This document shows, piece after piece, positions 36,161 through 48,036 of a stretch of DNA of 64,000 bases. A program made the position numbers and the translations under genes. Below the pieces are notes generated by a model. That model was given only the letters and a program-made list of their open reading frames with translations, made no database searches and was not told where the DNA came from. Within the stretch, counting starts at the first letter, position 1. Each line of letters starts with the position of its first letter. The stretch covers positions 32,842,132 through 32,906,131 of the forward strand of contig NC_060885.1 in the NCBI RefSeq assembly GCF_014805685.1. Reading direction: 5' to 3'. Source of the stretch: Silurus meridionalis (Eukaryota > Chordata > Actinopteri > Siluriformes > Siluridae).

Positions 36161-37704
36161 TGATACCACCTTATTATGTTTTGCAGTTCCTCAGATTGTT
36201 GGTTTCCTCTGTCTTTCTCCCTGAAACCATGAGGAAGCTGAATGAAAGCGTTTCCAACAAAGTCTTCTGCAATACTATTCATGTAAATGGATGTGAGCTT
36301 TATTTTTTTTTCTTCCAAGTAAGCTTTATATCTGACAGCTCGCCTGGATGAAAGTAAAAATGTAATGCTTGTGTGACACTTTTGTCGAGTCTGAATTGTT
36401 TTTTGCACCAGTCCTGATTCTCATCTTTATCCTCGACCAGATGTGCTGGAAAACCTTTCAGGCTGGATTTTCTTTCAAGCAAAACCGCTCCTGTTGGGGG
36501 AGAATAGTGTGGCTACTATTCACGTCCGTATTTATTATAGTTTTATTCATTTGCATTCAGTGGCTTCAGATATACTGTTTGTTTCAATCTCAATTTATGT
36601 AAGTGTGATGGTTAAGGGAATTTTAATTAAGTGTCACCCTGCTAAGTTCACGACAGCGAGGCGGCGTATCTCGGTACGTTATCGTGCAGACTCTCGTATT
36701 TCTTTAAATAGATTCAGCAAGATTTCTTGCGCTGGGGTCAAACCTGTGCTGTGGCGCTATAAAAATGAAGTCACGTTCCATGCCAAGAGAATCAATGTGA
36801 CAATGGCAGGTGGTTGAGGGATGCAGTGAGAGGTTATAACTCAATCATGACTTTCCTTTCACACCCCTCCAGTGGACATTTCCTTCTGTAAATTAAACCT
36901 GGGAGCATGTAATTTAAGTTTGGCGAAAAAGGAGCACGTTTTCCATGTATCATGTCAATTTTAAGACAAAAAGATGAATTCTTGACACCGCAGAGGGCAA
37001 ACGGAGGCCATCTGATTACCGGGCTGCTTCGATGTGGATTAGTTTCTTTCTACTAAAAATCCTGTGGACAGCTTGTTTTTGTCCGGAAAAATCTCCGTCA
37101 CTGTATTTATTGACACAGACTCGGTTATATTGCATAGAGAATAAGGCAATATAACAGCTGATGCATATTACATGACATATCTTCCAGGAGTGGTCAAACA
37201 AAATGTGGCAATGTTTGCTTTTGCTGTCAAATCAAGTCACTCTGCTTTAACGTATTAAATAAAAAAGAGGTGGTGGAAGAGAACGGGGAAAAAAATAAAG
37301 ACGTTCTTTGAATAAGTCTTCACCTCAAACTCATGCAGTTACAGAAGAAAGTAATTTGGAGGGAAAAGTGCCCAAGTGCTTTGCTGGGATAAAAGTGAGG
37401 AATAAAACCCCCTTAAAATACGTCATGTTAAATGGAATTCTTAATCTCATGGCTGAAAGCACACAGATGTTACTGGAAATCTACATGAACATATAAGAGG
37501 TGAGACTAGAGCAAGGAGTAACTGTAAAGGTGGAAGAATGTTGTTATGATTTGCTACGTTCTCCACGCAGTACGTCCACTCACTGAGGATATTATAGGGG
37601 TTTCGCACATCGAACAAAAAAAAATCTTTATTGACATTCCATTCACATTGACTGATAAGGAAAAACATGAATAATTACCAAAAAATGTGTGTCAGAGCAG
37701 CACT
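36161..37704. other. Intronic stretch, no gene seen
   Basis: Frames of up to 124 codons (36443-36817) have no conserved domain. Nothing recognised. Confidence 0.5.
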
Positions 37705-38140
37705 ATATTGGCAAAAGTGGTTCTTCTCCAAACTGTTACCATAAAGCTGGAGGCACTCAATTATACAGGACCTCAATTTTGCATTCATTTAAACTTGGAA
37801 ACCCAAACCCTGTTCCAGCATGGCGATGCCCCTGTGCACAAAGTGAGCTCCTTGAAGATCTGGTTTACATGCTTTGCAGAGGAAGATCTTGAGTGGTCTG
37901 CTATAGAGCACTGATCTCATCCCTATTGAACACCTTTGGAATGAATTAGAATGCTGAATACACCCCAGGTCTCCTCACTTACATCAGTACACAAATATCA
38001 ATAAGCTCACTCCAAATCTAGTGGAACATCTTTCCAGAAGAGTGGAGGGAATTAGAAGAGCAAATTGCGACTAAATGTGGAATGCAATGTTCAAAACTTA
38101 CATACTATACAAATGACCAGGTGACCCAATACTTCTAGCA
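37705..38140 (+). mobile_element. Tc1/mariner-derived short repeat (family 1), copy B
   Basis: It runs from gttcttctccaaactgttac to accaggtgacccaatacttc. A frame at 37687-37914 reads LFQHGDAPVHKVSS and EDLEWSAIEH, the Tc1 motif with HGD for HDN. The last catalytic block appears as ctattgaacacctttggaat. Confidence 0.8.
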
Positions 38141-38149
38141 GAGTTTCAG

Positions 38150-38350
38150 TAGAATTTCTTCTGCTCCTGTTAGGCGTCTTCACAGTGTATCATCTGTCTC
38201 CATATCACTGTCCTCTACATCTTCAAACTTGCGTGTCTTACCCCTTACCACATCCATAAACCTCCAGGAAAACCTCTTCTGCCAATATATCCCATGTCCC
38301 TCTTCTGCACATGAGCAAATCGTCTCGATCATGCCTTGTCTCACCTTCAT
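38150..38350 (-). pseudogene. Second, older copy of the LINE C-terminus
   Basis: The plus strand ccccttaccacatccataaa, aatatatcccatgtccctct and tctgcacatgagcaaatcgt is the complement of the MDVV, GYI-like and HVQRRD coding region seen at 48.9 kb. No open frame remains. It directly follows a Tc1 repeat. Confidence 0.62.
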
Positions 38351-38393
38351 GTCTTCATGAAGCCCACTTTTCTGGCAAATTTTTGTGAATGAA

Positions 38394-38627
38394 AATTGAT
38401 ACTTGTCACGTACATTAAAGAACAGTGAAATTCTTTCTTTGCATATCCCAGAGATGTTAGAAAGCTGGGGTCAGAGCCAGGAGTGATACAGCACCTCTGG
38501 AGCACAAAGGGGTTAAGGGCCTTGCACAAGGGCCCAAGAGTGGCAGCTTGGCAGTACTGGTGCTTAAACCTCCGACCTTCCAATCAGTAATCCAGAGCCT
38601 TAACTACTAAACTACCACTTCCCCTAG
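38394..38627 (+). repeat. Widespread teleost interspersed repeat, longer form
   Basis: It begins with cagtgaaattctttctttgc and agctggggtcagagccagga, then the shared body gttaagggccttgcacaagg and an end aactactaaactaccacttc. Best preserved copy here. Confidence 0.75.
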
Positions 38628-39716
38628 TGCATATTTAATCCGATATGATCTGAGTTACTCTTGTGTGCTATTAAATCTATGAGTTTGACCATTCGAAACA
38701 ATCTGCATGACTGATCTCTTCCATATGACATAAAAAGGCTTAAAGTGTGCTTTCTCTTGCCAATCCCTTTTTCAACTAAATGAGCATTTCCTTTTCATTG
38801 AGCATGGCTGGAAATATTTAGGACCGCAAAACTTAACGTGACAAAATATTTATATTGTTACGCCTCCTCCTACAGACCAGACTTTTTATTTTTTGCAGAT
38901 AAATACTGGCACCATCTGCACCAAACGGCACAATATCAACGAAAATATACTTTAATTGGCTCTACTATATCTTGCTGGCACGCTACCTCATCATTTTTCA
39001 TATATTTTCCAGACCCCGTGTGGCTGAGATGCACGAGCAATAAATCAAAAGCAAATAACAGAAGTTTAAATGTCTATATTTTGGCTTGGGGCCTATTAAA
39101 GATTTTTATCTTACAACAAACAAAACTCTACTGTATCCAATATTTGGACTCCGAATTAATTTTAACAAAGTGGGTTGAGTCGAATTAAAGGAATCCTTTA
39201 AATGTGGATTGCAGGTAAAACTTTATACCACTTTACAAAAGTTATGCAGATATGAAGACGACACAATCTTTAAGAAAATGCATAATACGATCATTATGTC
39301 CAGGATACAATCAGACTGTTCCAAATATCTCTGTATATAGAACATTCTCTGCCTCTGTATTTGGATTTATCTTGAAGTAAAGCTGTGGCCTGGTTTGCAA
39401 TACACGGAAATGTTTCATGCACACTCAAAAACATACAATTTATTCCTAAGCTAAAAAGTCTACCAAAAGATTTCTGCACACCTTCATATCAAGTTCCCAA
39501 CTTCTTAAACACAGTCAAAAACCTTTCCTTAATATCTATTTGAAGGCTGACATTTCACTATTTAATTATAATCCTCTTGTTGGTCCTGCATATTTAGCTG
39601 ATCACTGCATAGTCTGTGATAGAATAAATATTAAATATGAGACACTCGACATATTTGAAACTTTCTAGACTTTCTTATGGTTAATTTTGTCCAATAAGAA
39701 AGATCTAGTGCACGGT
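38628..39716. other. Intronic stretch, no gene seen
   Basis: A 116-codon plus frame at 38838-39188 resembles no family and lacks splice or coding features. Unassigned. Confidence 0.5.
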
Positions 39717-39724
39717 ATGGTGAG

Positions 39725-40608
39725 CAGTGTTGGGCAGTAACGTGTTACTGTAACGAAGTTACTTTTGACAATAACTAATACTGTACTTTTTTAAATAAAG
39801 TAACTTGGTTACCGTATGGTGCGTTACCCGTTTTCACTTTTTTAAATGAATGAATTTGGGCTGAAGTGTAGACTACAGTCTAACCTGCTTACAGCAGAGA
39901 TGCATTGTAGGATTGGTGGATGAACCACTGCAAACAGGAAGAAGACGCACTGTGGGCGTGTCTCAGTTTATTCAGGTCTGTGCGGCAGTAATGGCGAGTC
40001 GAGGCGAGAGCAAGACGAGTTTCTCAAAGTGGAAATATGCTCATTATTTCACTTTAGTTGAGCATAAAGACAAAAACTTTTTAGTCTAATGTAAGCTGTG
40101 TCTTTTTGGTTCGAAGCTCGTATCTACTGCGATAGCAGCAACTTCAGAAACTCCATCCAGAAGCTAGAAGCTAACCCGGTGTTCTGTTCTACATTGTTGA
40201 TAGTTTTCATACTTCAGCTTTGAAAGGAACATTTTTAAGAGCTCAACACAACAGCTTTTATGATGCAGAAGCCACTTTAGTTTTTGATTGTGAATATATT
40301 ATTCAGCTTGTGTTGTTATTTATTTCAGAAATCCTTGTGATATATTCAGCTTGTGCTGCTCTGACTTAAAATAGTGTTTAAAAATTACTTTGTGTTTAAG
40401 TCAGTTTCGTGTTTGTAGATCATAACGCATAAAAGAGCATTAATAGGAACATTAAAAGAACGTTCTTTAAAAAAGTAACTAAAAAGTTACTTTTAACAGT
40501 AACATTATTTTTGGTGAAAGTAATCAACAAAGTAATTGAGTTACTTTTTCAATGAAGTAACGAGTAACTGTAACTAGTAACTATTTTTTAGTAACTAGTA
40601 CAACACTG
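39725..40608 (+). mobile_element. hAT DNA transposon, 884 bp
   Basis: The ends cagtgttgggcagtaacg and gtaactagtacaacactg form imperfect inverted repeats. The flanks atggtgag (39717-39724) and atggtgaa (40609-40616) are an 8-bp duplication with one mismatch. Subterminal regions are dense in gtaac/gttac repeats, typical binding-site arrays of this group. Most of the transposase is missing. Confidence 0.9.
39991..40190 (+). pseudogene. BED zinc-finger start of a hAT transposase
   Basis: From the ATG near 39991 the frame reads MASRGESKTSFSKWKYAHYF and then VEHKDKNFLV. After one stop codon, CKLCLFGSKLVSTAIAATSE follows in the same frame. Aromatic residues ahead of a CxxC pair and a following K.LSTA-like segment are typical of BED-type zinc fingers at the N-terminus of hAT transposases, which bind the element ends. 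The histidine half of the finger and the catalytic core are missing. It is a relic of the full-length ancestor. Confidence 0.7.
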
Positions 40609-40616
40609 ATGGTGAA

Positions 40617-42283
40617 TATACAGAATACAGATATTGGTGGCATGTTTTCAGTGCAGCGCTTTTGCGCCACAGAGCTTGTTAAAAAAAGCTAAAAGGGTGC
40701 ATTGGTGTTTTTTTGCAGCAGGGTAAATACACATATACATGTAGTCTTTTGGGAAATTTGAAAAACCTTTTACTGCATTGGGAAACCCTGTAATTACTCT
40801 TCGCTTTACACTGTAGATGATTGCACATTTGGCTTTATGTAGCCTTGATCAAGATGTCATGCTTTTCCTTTGCCTCTTTCACAGCTTGTTTGCACAGAAC
40901 ACGTTGAAAAGTACATGGAATACGGTTTAAAAGACAAACGTACTGTAGTATCTGTCACCCCGACATGGGTTTTTCAATGAAAGAATTCCTAGAAATTTGT
41001 CTTCTGTTAGAAGCTTTTTTCCAAGTAAAAAAAATGTGATGCTCAAAATACCTTCTCTTAAAGAAATCTCTACAGTCGTTTTCTCCTCTGTTTAAACACC
41101 GAAAGATTTACCCTCACCTACACACATAACCCTCTATCCAAATGTTTACAAGGTTCTACAAGATGAATACCTGACCCACTGACCATAACACCAAACATCT
41201 CTTCAGCATGTTCTTAAGGCTTTTGACCTGCAGACTCCACCATCCTTCAAAAGCGACAGCTAAAGTAGTACTGAATGACTCAGGTGGTGTCCAAATAGAA
41301 GAAGAGCAGCCTGATAACCGAAAGGGAGACCCAGAGTGTAATCCAATCCTCTTGTCTGGCCTTTCTATCACACTCCAGTTCGGCGGGGTTGATTAAACGT
41401 TAGCCAGACTCTCATCACGCTTGACAGACCAGCGAGCTATCTTAAAGCTTCTACTGTGAGTAGGGAAATTAATTGATTCATATCTTCTTGGCACAGGCTT
41501 CGCTGGACCTTTTTCCTTATCTATATCTCAGAGTTGGGTGAGAACAAAAAAAAAAAAAAACAGCTGTCATTTCTGTTGGAATTTTTAATAAAGGTCTGAT
41601 GAGATATTTAATTTAAGGAGCTGAATATGAGCCGCAAATGCTTGTTTGCAACAGCAGATGATATTAGTGTTATTTCCCGACGTCAGCACAATGTTCACAG
41701 GCCAACACGATCCCCGAGGAGGAGGAGGAGGATGAGTGTAAAAATGTTAGTGTAGAGATAATGGGAATTCCACTATGACATCTTATCTACAGCATGATGA
41801 ATTACTGCTTCGAACTAAAAGTTCAATTACGCGATTCAAACTATGTCGTGAAGCCGAGACTGCCAAATTTCAAAGCAGAGATTCCACCAAACTCAAAAAC
41901 AGAATGTCTACAAAAAAAGATGTAGAAAATATACTATACATTTAGATTTTTTTTCCCATTAGCATATGCTCTTTCTCCTGAAAAGATCGCAGATGACAAG
42001 CCATTCCTTCCAGCAGTCCAATGCATATTTTCAAGAGTAAATTTCAATAAGTGCCACTTTCCTTACTGCTATACAATCCAATTTCTTTCGGGAGTCAGTG
42101 GTTATTTAAATCACTCTATTCGTAAATTGTGCAGGATTATTGTTAAAAAAAAGTACAAAAAGCTTTTTTTTGGTCAAACTTGTTGTCAAACAAGTAACGT
42201 TTGGTAAAGCATTCTGTTGGTTTGTGCACCTGGTACCAAATATAGTGTCAGAGTGGCCTGTATTTATTATTATAATGTTATAA
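40617..42283. other. Intronic stretch, no gene seen
   Basis: 41150-41400 is open on both strands for over 60 codons but without known motifs. The rest is AT-rich. Confidence 0.5.
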
Positions 42284-42660
42284 TGTATTATTTTATACCA
42301 TATATATTGGGACACCTGAATGTTAAAACAAAGTTGAAAGCTCACAATTGTACACGATGTCTTTGACCCAAACCTGGTCCAGATCTTTGAAGATATGCAT
42401 GGGTTAGAGTGGAAGATCTCCTGCGATGACCTCAAATTTATAGAACAAAAGAACGCTGACTGCACCCTAGGCCTCCTCACCTCACTTACAGCAGTGCCTG
42501 ACTTTGAGTCTGGATTAGCCAGAAAATCTAGTGGAACATCTTCCCAGATGAGTAGAGGTTATTATAACAGATCTGACTAAATGTGGAACGTGACTTTCAA
42601 GAAGCACATGCAAATCATATGGTCAGGCATCCACAAACTTTTTTACATATAGTGTATATA
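42284..42660 (+). mobile_element. Tc1/mariner-derived short repeat (family 1), copy C
   Basis: It starts near tatattgggacacctgaatg and ends tttttacatatagtgtata. The interior matches copies A and B (gcctcctcacctcacttaca, aaatctagtggaacatcttc) with a deletion of the FQHDN segment. Confidence 0.75.
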
Positions 42661-42893
42661 TTGCTTCTAGGCATGAATGAGTAAAATTTGTTTGAAGGTT
42701 GAAGTTAAACTTGAACAGGATGCAATAATTAGTGTCTGAAGGTATAAAAGTTTGCTGAAAGTCTATGTTTCGAGCTTGCCACATGTTTTCGGTTACTATG
42801 CTAGGTGCAATGTTGAGTCTGCATCAGTGTGCTTAGTTACCTGAATGTTCTCACCTGTTCTATATTCTCAAATGCCATGTCATCATCTTTCAT

Positions 42894-43435
42894 ACACCAA
42901 TCAGGCATAACATTATGACCACTTGCCTAATATTGTGTTGGTCCCAGTTTCGCTGCTAAAACAATCGTGATTATTTATTATTTATTTTTTTATTTATCTT
43001 CAATCATCAACACCATTAACTTCTTCAGCAGTTTGAGCTACGATCTGTTGGATCGAAACCACACGGACCAGCCTTTGCTCCCCATGTGCATCAATGAGCC
43101 TCGTGCCCCCCACGACCCTGTCGCCAGTTCACCACTGTTCCTTCAATGGAGCACTTTGGATAGACACTGACCACTGCAGACCAGGAACATCCCACAAGAG
43201 CTGTAGCTTTGGAGATGTTTTCACCCAGTCGTCTAGACGTCACAATTTGGCATTTGTCAAACTCAATCAAATCCTTACGCTCGCACATTTTTCCTGCTTG
43301 TAACATCAACTTTGAGGATAAAATGTTCACTTGATGCATAATAAATATATCCACCCACTAACACGTGCCATGATGAAGAGATAATGAGTGAGTCACCCTG
43401 GAAGCCCAGAGGTCAGCATACTGTTTCACCTGCTG
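42894..43435 (-). mobile_element. Tc1-type DNA transposon, internally deleted (family 2)
   Basis: It begins with a conserved teleost Tc1 end, accaatcaggcataacatta at about 42898. The minus strand holds a transposase N-terminus. The middle of the element is replaced by an AT-rich join near 42960-43005. After the start codon the other end runs cacccactaacacgtgcca and gatgaagagataatgagtg to about 43435, but its last bases have diverged. Confidence 0.82.
43091..43354 (-). pseudogene. Tc1 transposase N-terminal helix-turn-helix relic
   Basis: This 87-codon frame contains [39 protein letters not shown] and [12 protein letters not shown]. It is a Tc1-type paired-like helix-turn-helix followed by the GRPR-like linker, here altered to GRGGHEAH. 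This domain binds the element ends. The second DNA-binding half and the whole DDE catalytic domain are missing. A native start upstream of MDIFIMHQ cannot be decided; family members begin close to the FDKCQIV block. Confidence 0.8.
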
Positions 43436-43462
43436 CTAATCAGTCTCACTCATTAACCTCAC

Positions 43463-43469
<7 letters not shown>

Positions 43470-43519
<50 letters not shown>
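43470..43519. repeat. (CA)n microsatellite
   Basis: 25 CA units beside the right end of the Tc1 family 2 element. Confidence 0.97.
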
Positions 43520-43521
<2 letters not shown>

Positions 43522-45831
43522 AAATATGAAATATTGAGAAATTATATTCCGTAGGCACTGAGTTATGGTTCTGTACCCTTACACAGGGACAAAAACCTTT
43601 TTTGATTCGATAAAAGATTTGAAGCATCCCGCTGATAAGAAATATGAGGTATCAAGTGGAGACTTGTCAGGAAGATTTATTTATTTATTATTATTTATTT
43701 TTTTGTTAATTAACTGCAGCACTTTTGATCGAATCATCAAACAGTGTCATCTTGAACCTCTGGGTTTATTGAGAAAGGGGAGAATTGCTCAGAGGTTCTA
43801 TATTCATCTACCACACTGCTGTGCCACTCAGCACTCTGCAGGCAAATAGATTACAATTAGTCTGGTGTAATGGCCCATAAGCCCTGTTCTAAAGGCTGCT
43901 GGGAAACCTGTGGGACAATTGTGCATGACGCGATCTAAACAGCACTGAATGAGAACTGAAGAATAAGAGTGCCTTGCTTTCACATTTTAGACGTGCACAT
44001 TATGAACTTCGGGTTGTGGGTTGTTTTTTTTTTTTTTTTGCGTTCTCAGTTCAAGCACATCAGCCTGAAACTGAGCCGAGACTTTCATCTAAACAGAAGC
44101 ACAATCGTCTGATTCTCATGCCACGAGCTCAATGTGTGCTAATCTACTATGAGGAAAAATAAATAAATTGGCTGATGTTCCTCTGTCACTGTTCACAATT
44201 CATGCGTCCTGCTATTTTATTTAATTACGGCTTGAAAAATGACCAAAAACAGCAATTTAACGACCTCTGTACCATCCTGAAGGTAAACATAGAATTTTTT
44301 GTTTGTTTGCCAATTAGATTTAGAAATATATTCCTAATGGATAGCGTGCTAATGCTAAAATCCAAAGCTATTAGAATGTGTTTGGCTCTAAGGGAATGAG
44401 AAGGGGGGTAAAAAAAATAGCATTATACTGTGTTAAACAGTGTCCATTCTGACCACCAGAGGGAACGCCATTATAAAATCCCATTAACCTGATGGATTGG
44501 GTTGTAGCTCTGCAAGAGGCTCCTAATGCATAACAGAGAAAGGTCACGCAGTCACTGAAAATGTTATGCAGCACTGACTTCAATGGGCTTTGGCTAACAC
44601 GCATAAAAAAAAACAACCCAGCCGGAAAAAGAACCTCGGACCAATTTCATAACAGCTCAATTGTCCAACGGTGGACTACGCTGACGAGGATTTGCTATGT
44701 GCAAAAAAAAAAGCGACGGATGCTTGGGGTGTAATTTCATCACAAGGCTTCGGTGTGTAATGAGATCATGTGGGCAGCGTTGAGCGCGATGCAGGAATAA
44801 TACTTTGTGCGGGAGACGGAGCTTTGTCTCTCAGCGTGCACAAAGCACACATTGTCAGAACATCTGCATTCCACAGCGGTGCCTCAACAACCGCCATATG
44901 GCTGTAAAAATAGGCTGAGGATTCGGGCGCTTTTTGCTGGCACCCGATAATACATGATGCCAAATGAGAGAGACGTGACTTTTTAGATGTGCAAAAGCCT
45001 TCCAGAGCAACTCATAAGTTAACGGCAACGAGGCCGGCGCCAAAAGGAAGTTGAATTATGATGGCAGTAATCCATATTCTGAAGCAGATTATAGGGAGGA
45101 ATAAAGCATGAAAATAGGCCTCTCTAGCAGAGAAGTGACATGAATGTGCATCATTCATAAGGCAGAGACCTGATGAGTCATACGGTCGAGCGCGTCGAGA
45201 TCGCTACGCACAAAGGCTGTGCGTGAGGCTTTAGCAATATTACTATTATTATTATTATTATTATTTACATTTATGAGCTGTTTCTTCTGCCTCTGAAGCT
45301 TAGTTGTAAAAATAAACCAAAAAAAAAAAACAACAGACCCCTACCTAACTCTCCTGAAGAATGAAATGATAAGAACAATACAAGTGTGGAGCTTATTAGC
45401 TGCACTTCATGTGCTAACGTTAAGGCAAACGAGGACGGTGATAGAAATCATATCCCCGCCCTCATCTTTCTAGTCAAATTACTCCACACAGCTCAGGGGA
45501 GAAAAGCCGGAATTGAATTAGGACCCAGGTAAAACTGGGATGCCGCAGTTAATCCAACAACTAATTGGAAAAGCTCATTGATGCATTTGCATAGAGTATT
45601 AATCTAGTTTTACACAGACACACCTGTGAGTGAATTAGCGTGTACTTTTTTCTTTTTCGAGTGCCTCCGCATACAAATGCGCAACGGCACGCGTTTCATC
45701 TGCTGTAAAACACCGTTATTTATCATGCGTAGTGAGATGCCCGCATTGCTAAATCAGTTTCTAAGGATGTTAAGCATGTCACAGGATGGATTCCTGCCAA
45801 GGAATGAAATCACAGTAATGGTGGATTTGAT
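43520..45831. other. Intronic stretch; 44400-45230 is a candidate conserved non-coding element
   Basis: 44400-45230 is unusually rich in CpG-containing, non-repetitive sequence and carries a CTCF-like motif at 44453. It has no splice-flanked frame. An (ATT)n run of nine units lies at 45240-45266. Enhancer function is a guess. Confidence 0.3.
44453..44466 (+). promoter_or_regulatory. CTCF-like motif
   Basis: ccaccagagggaac matches the first 11 positions of the CTCF core exactly and then departs. It lies in the conserved-looking, repeat-poor stretch 44.4-45.2 kb. Confidence 0.25.
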
Positions 45832-45858
45832 CAATGTGAGTATTACATACTCACATTG
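45832..45858. repeat. Short perfect inverted repeat
   Basis: The arms caatgtgagta and tactcacattg (11 bp) surround the loop ttaca. It lies just before a LINE fragment. Too short to assign a role. Confidence 0.7.
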
Positions 45859-45874
45859 CAAAACAGGCAGCTGA

Positions 45875-46110
45875 ATGTATGATTTGAAGGTGATTGGCTG
45901 CAATCTTTCATCTCTACAGGAGCTGTACACCTCCAGGACCCTAAAGCGGGAGCCTAGGATTGTAGCGGACCCCCACTCTGGACTTACTGAATCACTCCTC
46001 TGTAGCAGGAGGCTGAGGACCACTAGGACCAAAACCTCACGCCACACAAACAACGTCTATTTCCCATCTGCATCCAACCTCATCGATAATACGAACCACC
46101 ATCTCTGACC
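45875..46110 (+). pseudogene. Non-LTR retrotransposon C-terminal fragment
   Basis: A frame reads LQELYTSRTLKREPRIVADP and, further on, CSRRLRTTRTKTSRHTNNVYFPSASNL. The pattern LY.SR..R...I..DP, then R..R.RT.R..N.F.P.A..L is the last segment of several teleost LINE polyproteins. The 3' flank carries tgcaccttggactt, also common in such LINE tails. Family assignment is uncertain (L2/Rex-like). Confidence 0.6.
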
Positions 46111-47099
46111 TGCTCCCATTAACACCAATCAACAAGGACCACTATATTGTAACCCTGCACCTTGGACTTATTTGGGAATTTATAATTGGGAAAATCATTG
46201 CACTGCCTCGCTTCCATTATTACCGTGAGTATCAGACTTCGGATGGAAACGCGTTATAATGAATCGTAACTCGAAAATATCGACATGGCCGAAGCTACCC
46301 AGGAGTCGTAAAGAATGATCAGTATTGGGTGGTGTACTTGAATTATTTAACAATTTAACAAATTACAGTACACAATTCAGCCACACGGAGCATTTTATAG
46401 CATTGCAATATATAAACTTTACAGTATATATAAGTATGTGGCAGAGCGTTTCAATGCGTGTCTTTGCAGATAAAAAGGAGAGAGAAAAAGCTCAAATTGG
46501 CCAAAAGCAAAAAATATGCGTTTTAACACTGAGACAACCGTCGATCGTTGGCGAGATAAAGGTATCGCAAACATTTTAATATTCGTACAATTTTCCCGTT
46601 TTCCGTATCGCTTTCATCATCGTAAGATTGTCGTAACTCGTATTTGCACTGCCTCACCGTACAAACCCTTCACACTCTGTAGAGGTAATGTCTTTATCAT
46701 TATTTATTCTTTTATTCATTTTTTTTTATTTTATAGTTTTTCAGATTTGTATACACCATGATCTACAAATTCCTTGTAAATGCAACCAATGATGCTCAAC
46801 TATAAAGACTCTGATTTCCTGATTCTGCCCTATTGGGTTCATGTTTCCACTACATTCTCCAGAAAATCCCTGAAAGTATATATTTCTTCCTTCACATTGT
46901 GTGTGGGATTTTGGGGGTAAAAAACGATAATAATAATTATCCCACGATTTTTGGATTTCAAAAAAGGTTCACAATAATAATCATAATATAAATAATGAGC
47001 TAAAGAGGTGAAATTTGTTATAAGAAATTCTGGTGTCTAAAAGCCAGTGTGAAAATCTTAAAATGTAGAGGTGCAGTTTGAGGTTGTTTCATAGAAAAA
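46111..47099. other. Intronic stretch, no gene seen
   Basis: tgcactgcctc occurs twice (about 46200 and 46647) in LINE-tail-like context. Otherwise unassigned. Confidence 0.45.
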
Positions 47100-47272
47100 A
47101 AAAATATGGGGGGAGAGTGAGAGAGAGAAAGAAAGATGGAGGGATTGATTGAGAGGTGGATTGAGAGAGTGTGCGATATTGATAGAGAATTAGATAAAGT
47201 GAGAGTGTGTGTGTTACAGGTCCAGTGAGAAAGTGTGAGGAAAAGAAGATGAGTTTCAGGCTGTGAGCTAGC

Positions 47273-47336
<64 letters not shown>
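47100..47336. repeat. Purine-rich tract followed by (GT)n
   Basis: 47100-47260 is GA-rich with ttgattgagag variants; 47273-47336 is about 32 GT units. It lies about 590 bases downstream of the exon in the direction of transcription. Confidence 0.9.
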
Positions 47337-47339
<3 letters not shown>

Positions 47340-47923
47340 GAGAAAAGTCAGATCAGATAGAATTATAAAATCTTTGATGATTAGATGTGAATATTTTGGA
47401 GGACCACACAGAGTTTGGTAGAAGTAGTTTGAACGGTTGAGGAGTTTTCAGTGTAAAAAATGAGGTTTGAGCTTCTGTAATGGAAAGTCAGTTAAACTCA
47501 GGTAATTAAAAAAAAACAGAGCAACCAGAAACTTTAGAACCAGGTTAAAGAACTGTGCCAAGTTTGTTGGATGTAGTTTGAAAGGTCCAGAAGGAGAAGA
47601 ATTTATTTCTTTTTATAAATTCAAGGCAACATGATTATCTGATGCCAAAAATGGAACAATTATAGTTGTGTGTTTTGACATTTGAAAGCTTATATTTACA
47701 CTAGCGGTTTTAGTCCGTTGTGAATATTTATGCCTTTAGTTTTGACAGATTTTCCTTCGGGGAAATTACAGATTTACTGAAAATCATCATTTGAACATTT
47801 CTTCATCCATCCACATTGACAAATATAAAAAATAAAAGGCACTGGGGATTGAATGTAATTAATCTTACACATAAAATAATAGTTCTGACCTTCGAAAAGT
47901 AAATAAAAATCACTGTCTCTTAC
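47337..47923. other. Intron directly downstream of the csmd1-like exon
   Basis: Starts (minus strand) with the donor gtaagagacag. No further exon or branch structure recognised. Confidence 0.6.
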
Positions 47924-48036
47924 CTTCATATATTGCTTTAAATCCTTGTGCACTCACAGCAAAATCTGTAGTAAACCACATCGCCAGTATCGACCCAGAA
48001 CTTACTATTGGTGATGGCAACATAAAGCCAGACAGC
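47924..48036 (-). CDS. csmd1: Internal exon of a CSMD-type gene: C-terminal half of a CUB domain
   Basis: Read on the minus strand, a pyrimidine-rich tract ending ctttttcag precedes 113 coding bases, which are followed by the donor gtaaga. The exon starts with one base that completes a split codon, runs 37 codons and ends with one base of the next codon. The peptide contains LSGFMLPSPIVSSG, then ILAMWFTTDFAVSAQ and GFKAIYE, the typical C-terminal CUB pattern (hydrophobic strands, SDF-like turn, GF.A.Y end). CUB domains are extracellular beta-sandwich modules. In CSMD proteins, large single-pass membrane proteins of brain linked to complement control, they alternate with sushi domains. From memory the closest match is CUB 1 of CSMD1; CSMD2 and CSMD3 differ more. 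A lone exon in 64 kb fits the giant introns of this gene. Other CUB proteins are possible. The paralogue call is inference, the exon itself is strong. Confidence 0.8.

Noticed and set aside
38838..39188. 116-codon plus frame as a host gene
   Set aside because: No conserved domain, no splice context, and codon content like the surrounding AT-rich intron.
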